Below are positions 32,049 through 38,013 of a stretch of DNA of 38,013 bases, in pieces. The notes beneath the pieces are model-generated. The model made no database searches and was not told the origin of the DNA. It worked only from the letters and a program-made list of their open reading frames with translations. This stretch comes from Xanthobacteraceae bacterium. GTDB lineage: Bacteria > Pseudomonadota > Alphaproteobacteria > Rhizobiales > Xanthobacteraceae. A program made the position numbers and the translations under genes. The stretch lies in the NCBI GenBank assembly GCA_004297465.1, contig SCUB01000002.1, positions 1 through 38,013 on the forward strand, read 5' to 3'. Numbering within the stretch: position 1 is the first letter of the stretch; every line of letters starts with the position of its first letter.

Positions 32049-32693
32049 ATGGGCAGGATTCAGGACGGGGTGGCGACCGTTATCGGGCGTTTGTTCGGCT
32101 CGGCACGTCCCGCGCAGGATGAGGCCGCCGGCGATCCGCGGGTGCCGCCAGTGACGCCCGTCGACATGACATCCGCGGATGCGTCATCCGCGCCGGGCGA
32201 TGCATTTTACCTTGATGTCCGCGCCGCGCTTGCCGAGGGACGCGAGCCGCTGGGCGAGATCATGCAGCTTGCCAGGCGCGTGCCCGATGGCGGCATGATG
32301 ACGCTGGAGGCCCCATTCAATCCGATCCCGTTACGGCGCATGCTCAATGAGTCCGGTTTCCAGGACGAGGCTTGGCAGGTCGCGCCCGCTCATTGGCGCA
32401 TCGTGTTCCGCCGCACCAGCGAGGCTGTGCCGGCAAAGCCTGGCGCGGCGCGCATCTGGCATGCGCCGGACGCCATCCACATCGATGTCCGCGGTCTTGC
32501 GCCGCCGGCGCCCATGGTGGAGATCCTCAAGCTGGTGGACTCGTGCTCGGCCATCACCACGATCGCGGTGCATCATGAGCGCGAGCCGGTCTTTCTTTAT
32601 CCCGAGCTTGCGCAGCGCGGCTGGTCCCATACCGTGACCGCCAGCCAGCCCGACGAGGTGATGCTGCTGCTCCGGCGCGAGGCGCGGTCATGA
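32049..32693 (+). CDS. Double DUF2249 domain protein
   Basis: 214 residues. A low-complexity N-terminus (1-50) is followed by two TusA-like DUF2249 domains: residues about 53-130 with DVRAALAEGREPLGEI, LEAPFNPIPLRRMLNESGF, and about 140-214 with IDVRGLAPPAPMVEIL, HHEREPVFLYPELAQRGWSH. This domain occurs beside hemerythrins and denitrification or microaerobic genes, often in the same polypeptide as an HHE domain. The ATG at 32049 has GGAGGAG just upstream; the GTG at 32037 is part of that ribosome site. It overlaps the next gene by 4 bases (ATGA). Biochemical function unknown; a redox or nitrosative role is inferred from the neighbours. Confidence 0.85.
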   Translation: MGRIQDGVATVIGRLFGSARPAQDEAAGDPRVPPVTPVDMTSADASSAPGDAFYLDVRAALAEGREPLGEIMQLARRVPDGGMMTLEAPFNPIPLRRMLNESGFQDEAWQVAPAHWRIVFRRTSEAVPAKPGAARIWHAPDAIHIDVRGLAPPAPMVEILKLVDSCSAITTIAVHHEREPVFLYPELAQRGWSHTVTASQPDEVMLLLRREARS

Positions 32694-33985
32694 GCTTGAG
32701 CGGCGGAATGATTCTCGCGGGGGCCGCGAGCCGGCTGTTGCCGGTATCGGTGCCGTTCCGCTTTTTCGTCGCGGCGGTGTATTTCCATTGCTTCGTGTGG
32801 CTGGTGTTCGGCTTTGCGGCGGCAGGCGCGACCGATTTCATCGGCGGCCTCGGCGCGCCGCTGGCCGCGCTTCATGTCGCGACGCTCGGTGTTTTCTCGA
32901 TCACCGCGATGGGCGCGACCCTGCAGCTGCTGCCGGTGGCGACGCGCGCGCCGATCACGGCGCTGTGGCGGGCCAAGCTGGTGTTCATCCTGGCGTTCGT
33001 CGGCGTGCATCTTCTAGTCGCCGGCATGGCGACCGGCATCATGGCGCTGCTGTTGTCGGGAGCGGTACTTGCCGCGGCGGCGCTGCTGATCTTCGCGATC
33101 ATCACCGCCATCAACCTGTGGGCCGCGCCGCAGGCCAACGTGGCGATGGCCTATGCCTGGAGCGCGCTCAGCGCGCTGATACTGCTGCTCGCCGCCGGCC
33201 TCCTGGTGGCGTTCGATTTCCAGTTCGCCTTCCTCGCCGATCACTCCAGCGTGGCCGCGATCCATTTCGTGCTCGGTATTTTCGGCTTCTTCGGATTGCT
33301 GGCGTTCGGCTTCAGTACCGTGCTGCTGCCGATGTTCACGCTGTCTCCCTCGGTGGCGCCGAAGATGGCGCGCGCGGTTCTCGCCATTGCCGTGATCGCG
33401 ATCCTCGCCGCGATCGCCGGACTGCTGGTCCATGACGATCGCCTGATCGTCATGGCTTTGCTGGCGGGCATGATTGCCGCCATCCTGCATATTGTGGAGA
33501 TCGAGCGCGTGCTACGCCGGCGCATGCGGCGCAAGCTGGATCTGGCGTTCGTGCTCATCCGCGTCGCGCACGGGGCGCTGGTGGCCGGCCTCCTGATCGG
33601 GCTTCTTCTCATGCTCGGCGTGCCGGTGCCGGGCAAATGGACCATGTTCGGCTGGGTCGTGATCGGCGGCTGGCTGCTGACGTTCCTGTTCGGCATCTTG
33701 CAGCGGATCATGCCGTTCCTGGCCTCGATGCATGCCGGCAAGTCGCGCGGACGGTCGCCGCTGCTGTCGGAAATTGGCCGCGAACGCCCCTTACGCATCC
33801 ATGCCGTCTGTCATTTCGCGGCATTGATCCTGATCGGCCTCGGCATCGTGACCGGGATCGCGCCGCTCCTGCAGCTGGGAGCCGCCGCGGGATTCCTCGG
33901 CAGCCTGGCGTTTGGCTGGTTTGCGGCGACGGTGGTTTCGTATCTCGTGCCGCGCAACGAAGAGCCGGCACTCAAGGCCGGTTGA
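32690..33985 (+). CDS. NnrS-like / heme-copper-oxidase-like multispan membrane protein
   Basis: 431 residues with about twelve predicted membrane helices and almost no soluble domain. Membrane histidines occur at YFHCFVWLVFGF (helix 2), LAALHVATLGVFSITAMG, an IHFVLGIFGFFGLLAFGF helix and CHFAALILIGLG, a pattern seen in NnrS and CcoN-like proteins that bind heme. The helix LHVATLGVFSITAMGATLQL matches the G-rich NnrS pattern. It is coupled to the DUF2249 gene and followed 44 bases later by a hemerythrin gene. It is probably involved in NO or O2 handling. Whether it binds heme or metal is not proven by sequence. Confidence 0.75.
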   Translation: MSLSGGMILAGAASRLLPVSVPFRFFVAAVYFHCFVWLVFGFAAAGATDFIGGLGAPLAALHVATLGVFSITAMGATLQLLPVATRAPITALWRAKLVFILAFVGVHLLVAGMATGIMALLLSGAVLAAAALLIFAIITAINLWAAPQANVAMAYAWSALSALILLLAAGLLVAFDFQFAFLADHSSVAAIHFVLGIFGFFGLLAFGFSTVLLPMFTLSPSVAPKMARAVLAIAVIAILAAIAGLLVHDDRLIVMALLAGMIAAILHIVEIERVLRRRMRRKLDLAFVLIRVAHGALVAGLLIGLLLMLGVPVPGKWTMFGWVVIGGWLLTFLFGILQRIMPFLASMHAGKSRGRSPLLSEIGRERPLRIHAVCHFAALILIGLGIVTGIAPLLQLGAAAGFLGSLAFGWFAATVVSYLVPRNEEPALKAG

Positions 33986-34029
33986 ACAAGGTTCACTTTT
34001 TCGCTCTGACAACCCCTCAGGAGGACGTT

Positions 34030-34533
34030 ATGCAATTCACCCGTTCGGTTCCCCGCCTGCTGCATGATGAGCATGTCGGCACCATCTCGCTGATCGACCG
34101 CATCGACAGTGTCATCCACGGCTATCGCGGCGCGACGCCCCCCAGCGCCACCGATGGCGATGTCGCGGTCATCGTCAAGCGTGTGGTGTCGACGATCGAG
34201 GCCGACGTCACGAACCATTTCGACTTCGAGGAGAACACGCTGTTCCCGTTTCTCGCCGAGCGCGGCGAGCACAACATCGGCTTGCTGCTCGAGGAAGAGC
34301 ACAACCTGATGCGCGACGTCGGCTACGAGATCATTCGCGTCGGCAAGGCGGCGCGCGACAACGGCTTCACGCCGGAGACCTGGACGGAGTTCCGGCGGCT
34401 GTGCGCGGAATGGTCCGAGCGCATGATGGCGCACGTCCAGAAAGAGGAAATGGCGCTGCTGCCGATTCTCGAAGACATGCTCGACGCCGACGCCGACGCC
34501 GACCTGGTGGCGCGTTACACCGAGGCTCAGTAA
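34030..34533 (+). CDS. Hemerythrin-domain (HHE) protein
   Basis: 167 residues, all helical, with diiron-type motifs LLHDEHVGTI (10-19), HFDFEENTLFPFL (about 63-75), EEEHNLMRDV (about 89-98) and HVQKEEMALLPIL (about 137-149). The ATG at 34030 has GGAGGACG upstream; the long open frame from 33637 is a shadow of the preceding gene. With the DUF2249 and NnrS-like genes it forms a three-gene operon. Related proteins scavenge NO or sense O2. Confidence 0.9.
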   Translation: MQFTRSVPRLLHDEHVGTISLIDRIDSVIHGYRGATPPSATDGDVAVIVKRVVSTIEADVTNHFDFEENTLFPFLAERGEHNIGLLLEEEHNLMRDVGYEIIRVGKAARDNGFTPETWTEFRRLCAEWSERMMAHVQKEEMALLPILEDMLDADADADLVARYTEAQ

Positions 34534-34628
34534 GGCGCATTTCTCCCCTGGGGGCGCGGGCAGGGCGGATTTCCATCACCGCCCGCCGCGCCCGTCGGGA
34601 CTTGCCAGCCGGGGCGAGAACGGGCACA

Positions 34629-34656
34629 TTAATTTGGTAAAGAACTACCAGATTAA
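34629..34656. promoter_or_regulatory. Inverted repeat TTAATTTGGTA-N6-TACCAGATTAA
   Basis: Eleven-base arms with one mismatch, in the 339-base gap upstream of the second GNAT gene, about 215 bases before it. This size and symmetry fit an operator for a dimeric winged-helix protein such as the Rrf2 regulator at 35410. Its TACCA(A/G)A core is shared with the sites at 28538 and 30829. The rest of the gap (34657-34872) shows no gene. Confidence 0.5.
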
Positions 34657-34872
34657 CCGCCGGGCAGGAGAAAGCCTGTCTGCAAGCTGCCAGGCGCGGC
34701 AATGGCGGAAGGTTCGGCTCCGAGGCCGGGGTCGATGGGGGGGCGAAGGCGGATCGGACCTGCGCCGTTCACGGACCAGCGGGACGTGTTCTCATTACCG
34801 CAGCCAGAAGAGTAGCCGAGCCAGGCTTAGCGCAAGGTGCCAGCGATCAGGGCGACAGGAGCGGGGCGGGAA

Positions 34873-35349
34873 ATGAAGGAAGGGGCCCAGGCCGGTGTGA
34901 AATCGGCGGCGCGGAAGATTGTGATCCGGCGTGCGACGGTCGAAGACCTGCCGGCCATCGTCCGGCTGGACGAAAAGACGACCGGCAAACCGAAGCCGCA
35001 GCACTGGGAACAGTTATTGGCCCATTTCAGCGAGCAGTCGGGGGGGCGCGCCTTCCTGGTTGCTGCGATCGACGACAGGGTCATTGGCTTCATGACCGGC
35101 GAAGTGCGCGCGTTCGAGTTCGGCTCGGAGCCCTGCGGCTGGGTGTTTGCCCTGACCGTCGACCCTCAGGTCCGGGTGCAGAACGTCGGTACGCAGCTGT
35201 TTGAGGCGCTGTGCGAGGTATTCAAGGAGGCCGGGGTCGACAAGGTGCGGACCATGCTGGCCCGTGAAAACCACCTCGTGCTCGCTTTCTTCAGGAGCCT
35301 GGGGATGATGGCGGGACCATTCATTCAACTGGAGCGGGATCTGGAGTAG
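34873..35349 (+). CDS. GNAT-family acetyltransferase
   Basis: 158 residues, single GNAT domain starting IVIRRATVEDLPAIVRLDEKTTG, an N-terminal pattern also seen in both halves of the tandem protein at 30955. The acetyl-CoA-binding region reads LTVDPQVRVQNVGTQLFEAL, close to but not identical with the canonical (Q/R)xxGx(G/A). It ends with the LAFFRSLGM strand-helix typical of RimI-like enzymes. The ATG at 34873 follows GGGGCGGG; a start at 34837 adds 12 residues without a ribosome site. It precedes the Rrf2 gene by 60 bases and could be cotranscribed with it. Confidence 0.85.
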   Translation: MKEGAQAGVKSAARKIVIRRATVEDLPAIVRLDEKTTGKPKPQHWEQLLAHFSEQSGGRAFLVAAIDDRVIGFMTGEVRAFEFGSEPCGWVFALTVDPQVRVQNVGTQLFEALCEVFKEAGVDKVRTMLARENHLVLAFFRSLGMMAGPFIQLERDLE

Positions 35350-35409
35350 CAGTTAGCAAAGCCTGATGGATCGAATCGTGCCGGTTGGCGGCCGGACAAG
35401 TGGATTGCA

Positions 35410-35871
35410 ATGAAGCTTCAAAAAGCAACCATGTGCGGACTTTATGCGGTGCTGGAACTTGCCGCTCATCCCGAGCGGCAGATTTCGGCTGCCGAAATCG
35501 CCAATAAATACGACATTTCCATCAATCACCTAGCCAAGGTGCTGCGGTCGCTGGTGCGCGCCAAGCTGGTGGAATCCGTGCGCGGAGCCGGCGGCGGCTA
35601 CCGCTTCTCGGGCAATCCCAAGCGTGCCACGCTTTACGACATCATCGAGCTTTTTGAGGAGATCGGCCGCGACGCCGTCGAGCAGTCCTCGCTCGATCAC
35701 GATGAAAGCCGGGCGCTGCACACCGTTCTCCATGAGATCGACGAGAATGCCGTGATGACGCTGCGTTCAATCTCGATCACCACCCTTATCAAGATCATGG
35801 AAAAGCAGCGCCGCCGCGCCAACAAGGAAGCCCGCGGTCCGGTGCGGGCTGGCGTTCTGGCTGGCGGATGA
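35410..35871 (+). CDS. Rrf2-family regulator lacking cluster cysteines
   Basis: 153 residues. The winged helix has KATMCGLYAVLELA, IANKYDISINHLAKVLRSLV and the wing RGAGGGYRFSGNP (residues about 59-71), all typical Rrf2. The segment after the wing, where IscR or NsrR hold three Cys, reads EEIGRDAVEQSSLDHDE and contains none; Cys9 is the only cysteine. It therefore should not bind a canonical Fe-S cluster by itself, though His/Asp/Glu ligands are conceivable. It closes the GNAT/DUF2249/hemerythrin module and is its best candidate regulator. The tail after about residue 130 is basic and probably disordered. Confidence 0.88.
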   Translation: MKLQKATMCGLYAVLELAAHPERQISAAEIANKYDISINHLAKVLRSLVRAKLVESVRGAGGGYRFSGNPKRATLYDIIELFEEIGRDAVEQSSLDHDESRALHTVLHEIDENAVMTLRSISITTLIKIMEKQRRRANKEARGPVRAGVLAGG

Positions 35872-36071
35872 TGCGCGCGCGGCCGCTGTGGTGCAGCGGC
35901 CATCCCCTCAGATTGAGGATGGCGCGGGTTGCAATCGCGCGCAAATCTCCGTTGGCTGCAATCGGTTCGCGGTAGATGCCGGGACGGCTTGCTGGAGACG
36001 GGCCTGGCAGCCTATGTTTCGGCGGCTGGCGCGCCAGCGAGGGCTTGCCCGGGGCGGCCGGGTAGATTAGT

Positions 36072-36087
36072 AAATTCGTACGAATTT
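36072..36087. promoter_or_regulatory. 16-base perfect palindrome AAATTCGTACGAATTT before gcdH
   Basis: It lies 31 bases upstream of the gcdH start, where a promoter or leader is expected, and contains the same TTCGTACGAA core as 27207-27216. A dimeric repressor site is the simplest reading. The remainder of the 246-base gap (35872-36117) shows no gene. Confidence 0.6.
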
Positions 36088-36117
36088 GCCGAATAATCCC
36101 GAACAGAGGGTTGCGTC

Positions 36118-37335
36118 ATGTCTGCCACAGCTCAACACGCGCGCGCGCATTCCGCGATTGCGAAGTTCGTCTGGGACGATCCGTTTCTGCTCGACGAGCA
36201 GCTCACCGAGGACGAGCGCCTGATCCGCGACACCGCGCGCGATTACGCCCAGGACAAGCTCGCGCCGCGCATTCACGACGCCTATCTCGACGAGAAAACC
36301 GACCGCGGCATTTTCAATGAAATGGGCGAACTGGGCCTGCTCGGCGTGACGCTGCCGGAAGACTACGGCTGCGCCAATGCCAGCTACGTGTCCTACGGCC
36401 TGGTGGCGCGCGAGGTCGAACGCGTCGACTCCGGCTACCGCTCGATGATGAGCGTGCAGTCCTCGCTGGTGATGTATCCGATCTACGCCTATGGCGACGA
36501 ATCCCAGCGCAAGAAGTACCTGCCCAAGCTCGCCACCGGCGAGTGGGTCGGCTGCTTCGGCCTGACCGAGCCGGATGCCGGCTCCGATCCCGCCGGCATG
36601 AAGACGCGCGCCGAGAAAGTGGCGGACGGCTACCGCCTCACCGGCACCAAGATGTGGATTTCCAACTCGCCGATCGCCGACGTGTTCATCGTGTGGGCGA
36701 AGTCGGTGGCGCACAACAATGAAATCCGCGGCTTCATCCTGGAAAAAGGCATGAAGGGCCTGTCGGCGCCCAAGATCGGCGGCAAGCTCTCCTTGCGCGC
36801 CTCGATCACCGGCGAGGTGGTGATGGACGGCGTGGTTGTGCCGGAGAGCGCGCTGCTGCCCAACGTGTCTGGCCTCAAGGGACCGTTCGGCTGCCTCAAC
36901 CGCGCGCGCTTCGGCATTTCATGGGGCGTGCTCGGCGCCGCCGAGGATTGCTGGCACCGCGCGCGGCAGTACACGCTCGACCGCAAGCAGTTCAACCGGC
37001 CGCTCGCCGCCACCCAGCTGGTGCAGAAGAAACTCGCCGACATGATGACCGAAATCACGCTCGGCCTGCAGGGTTCGCTGCGCGTCGGACGCCTGCTCGA
37101 CGAGGGCAAGATGGCCCCGGAGATGATCTCGATCGTCAAGCGCAACAATTGCGGCAAGGCGCTCGACATCGCCCGCATGGCGCGTGACATGCACGGCGGC
37201 AACGGCATCCAGATCGAGTATCACGTGATGCGCCACGCCGCGAACCTCGAGACGGTCAATACCTACGAGGGCACGCATGACGTGCACGCGCTGATCCTCG
37301 GCCGCGCCATCACCGGACTGCAGGCCTTCGCCTGA
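36118..37335 (+). CDS. gcdH: Glutaryl-CoA dehydrogenase
   Basis: 405 residues, the normal length. FAD/substrate motifs are [20 protein letters not shown] (about 144-163), the [20 protein letters not shown] segment and the C-terminal [19 protein letters not shown]; the Glu of YEGT (residue 384) aligns with the catalytic base of human GCDH. An Arg near the substrate carboxylate is expected in GCDH but I did not map it. The enzyme oxidises and decarboxylates glutaryl-CoA to crotonyl-CoA, used in lysine, tryptophan and anaerobic benzoyl-CoA degradation. It is monocistronic, with a palindrome upstream and a strong terminator downstream. Confidence 0.94.
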   Translation: MSATAQHARAHSAIAKFVWDDPFLLDEQLTEDERLIRDTARDYAQDKLAPRIHDAYLDEKTDRGIFNEMGELGLLGVTLPEDYGCANASYVSYGLVAREVERVDSGYRSMMSVQSSLVMYPIYAYGDESQRKKYLPKLATGEWVGCFGLTEPDAGSDPAGMKTRAEKVADGYRLTGTKMWISNSPIADVFIVWAKSVAHNNEIRGFILEKGMKGLSAPKIGGKLSLRASITGEVVMDGVVVPESALLPNVSGLKGPFGCLNRARFGISWGVLGAAEDCWHRARQYTLDRKQFNRPLAATQLVQKKLADMMTEITLGLQGSLRVGRLLDEGKMAPEMISIVKRNNCGKALDIARMARDMHGGNGIQIEYHVMRHAANLETVNTYEGTHDVHALILGRAITGLQAFA

Positions 37336-37377
37336 TGTAGGAGCCGTCCAGCGGCGGTTGCGGCAAGACGGACAAAC

Positions 37378-37411
37378 AAAAAGACCGGCGTTTTTTTGCG
37401 CCGGTCTTTTT
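37378..37411. terminator. Bidirectional intrinsic terminator between gcdH and the ferritin-like gene
   Basis: AAAAAGACCGGCG (37378-37390) and CGCCGGTCTTTTT (37399-37411) are perfect 13-base complements with an 8-base loop (T7G). A T-run follows on each strand, so it can end transcription of both convergent genes. Confidence 0.88.
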
Positions 37412-37432
37412 ATTTTTAGCGGGTCGTTCCGG

Positions 37433-37966
37433 TTATTCCGAATAGACCGGCGGATCGGGATCGTCGAGCACCTCGGTGTCCTCGGGGAACTTCTTGAGCC
37501 AGTCGTCGACCCACAGGACGTGATCGCGCTCGTCGCGCGCCATTTCCTCGGCCAGCGCCTTGACCTCTGCGTCGACCGCGGTGCTGGCGATGCTTTCGAA
37601 GAAAGCGACGGCCCGCAGTTCGTTGAAGCGCGCGAGCTGCAATGCCTGATGCGGCGTCATCAGATAATGCACGTCTTCGAAGTCGGTCGCCTCCGGCCCC
37701 TGCGGGCCAAGCCATGAGAATGCCGCTTGCTCGCCACCGACCAGCCGGTCGCCGGCGCGGCGGGCGACTTCCTCGCGATGGAGCGCTTCGATGTTCGCCA
37801 TCTTGCGGAAGATCGCGGCGATCTCGGCCTTGTTGTGAACTTCCATCTGGTCGGCGAGCAGATTGTAGCGCTCACTCGCTTCTTCCTCGATCGCAAGCGC
37901 CTGCGCGAAGAATTCCTTGACGCTGTTGATCCGTGGAATTTTCAGGTTGTCGGATTCGTTGCTCAT
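37433..37966 (-). CDS. Ferritin-like diiron protein (rubrerythrin/bacterioferritin superfamily)
   Basis: 177 residues. Two ExxH diiron motifs, EALH in IEALHREEV (about 59-67) and ERDH in DERDHVLWV, pair with the Glu clusters EEEASERYN (27-35) and ELRAVAFFES to give the four-helix-bundle ligand set. There is no rubredoxin domain, so it is not a full rubrerythrin. It may oxidise or store iron or reduce peroxide. The ATG overlaps the stop of an upstream frame that runs off the window (ATGA) and has GGAG upstream, which suggests an operon. It is convergent with gcdH across the bidirectional terminator. Confidence 0.8.
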   Translation of the reverse strand: MSNESDNLKIPRINSVKEFFAQALAIEEEASERYNLLADQMEVHNKAEIAAIFRKMANIEALHREEVARRAGDRLVGGEQAAFSWLGPQGPEATDFEDVHYLMTPHQALQLARFNELRAVAFFESIASTAVDAEVKALAEEMARDERDHVLWVDDWLKKFPEDTEVLDDPDPPVYSE

Positions 37967-38013
37967 ACCGCGAACTCCGCCTCGAGATGCGATGGGGGAA
38001 GGTCGGCCAGCGG
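37963..38013 (-). CDS. C-terminal codons of an upstream gene (partial, unidentified)
   Basis: On the minus strand the frame is open from the window edge for 16 codons (PLADLPPSHLEAEFAV) and stops at TGA, overlapping the ferritin-like ATG by 4 bases. That ATGA arrangement is what one expects from a coupled upstream gene, but 16 codons do not allow identification and the frame could be open by chance. Confidence 0.35.
   Translation of the reverse strand, partial: PLADLPPSHLEAEFAV

Noticed and set aside
33637-34029. Extension upstream of the hemerythrin at 34030
   Set aside because: Overlaps the NnrS-like gene in another frame; the ATG at 34030 has a good ribosome site and HHE motif position.

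Overview
The window is GC-rich (about 63-70% in most of the stretches I counted) and packed with short-overlap operons typical of an alphaproteobacterium. Aromatic-acid CoA chemistry, two branched-chain-type (Liv) ABC importers, glutaryl-CoA dehydrogenase and a LivM-LivG fusion suggest a metabolically versatile Hyphomicrobiales member of the Bradyrhizobium/Rhodopseudomonas/Rhodoplanes type. That placement is inference from gene content. I saw no rRNA, tRNA, CRISPR array, transposase or integrase.

Layout. (1) 1-4823, plus strand: a tightly overlapping operon for corrinoid-dependent methyl transfer. It encodes the end of a corrinoid protein, a UroD-fold methyltransferase, a stand-alone protein resembling the MetH activation domain, a RACo-type 2Fe-2S/ATPase corrinoid reactivator, and a pterin-binding methyltransferase that would pass the methyl group to tetrahydrofolate. 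(2) 4854-6711: an Rrf2 regulator and, divergently, a lone DUF2793 (phage-tail/GTA-type) surface protein. (3) 6708-13105: a surface polysaccharide locus with a methyltransferase, a sulfotransferase, a GT4 glycosyltransferase, the Wzt/Wzm O-antigen ABC exporter and, divergently, ManC for GDP-mannose. The part from 6712 to about 9540 has much lower GC, and its right edge falls inside wzt. (4) 13311-23117: a catabolic cluster with a solute-binding protein, feruloyl-CoA-synthase-type ligase, hotdog thioesterase, MarR regulator, LivH, LivM-LivG fusion, LivF and a DmdC-like acyl-CoA dehydrogenase. It resembles the coumarate (cou) cluster of Rhodopseudomonas, but no enoyl-CoA hydratase/aldolase is visible. 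(5) 23147-28464, minus strand: a hemerythrin and a complete second Liv importer. (6) 29010-30632: a GntR/FadR regulator and a 2-oxopent-4-enoate hydratase-family enzyme. (7) 30955-35871: a module with a tandem GNAT protein, a double DUF2249 protein, an NnrS-like membrane protein, a hemerythrin, a second GNAT protein and an Rrf2 regulator without cluster cysteines. It is probably a redox or nitrosative response unit. (8) 36118-38013: gcdH, a bidirectional terminator, a ferritin-like diiron protein and the last codons of another gene.

How the parts may work together: the two importers and the CoA ligase point to uptake and activation of plant-derived aromatic acids. The corrinoid operon could remove O-methyl groups from methoxylated aromatics, and the MhpD-family enzyme and GcdH would serve lower pathways. 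The link between the corrinoid operon and the ferulate-type cluster is a hypothesis, because the polysaccharide locus lies between them. Several shared palindromes and repeats in intergenic regions (13331, 27207/36072, 28538/30829/34629) suggest local regulons.
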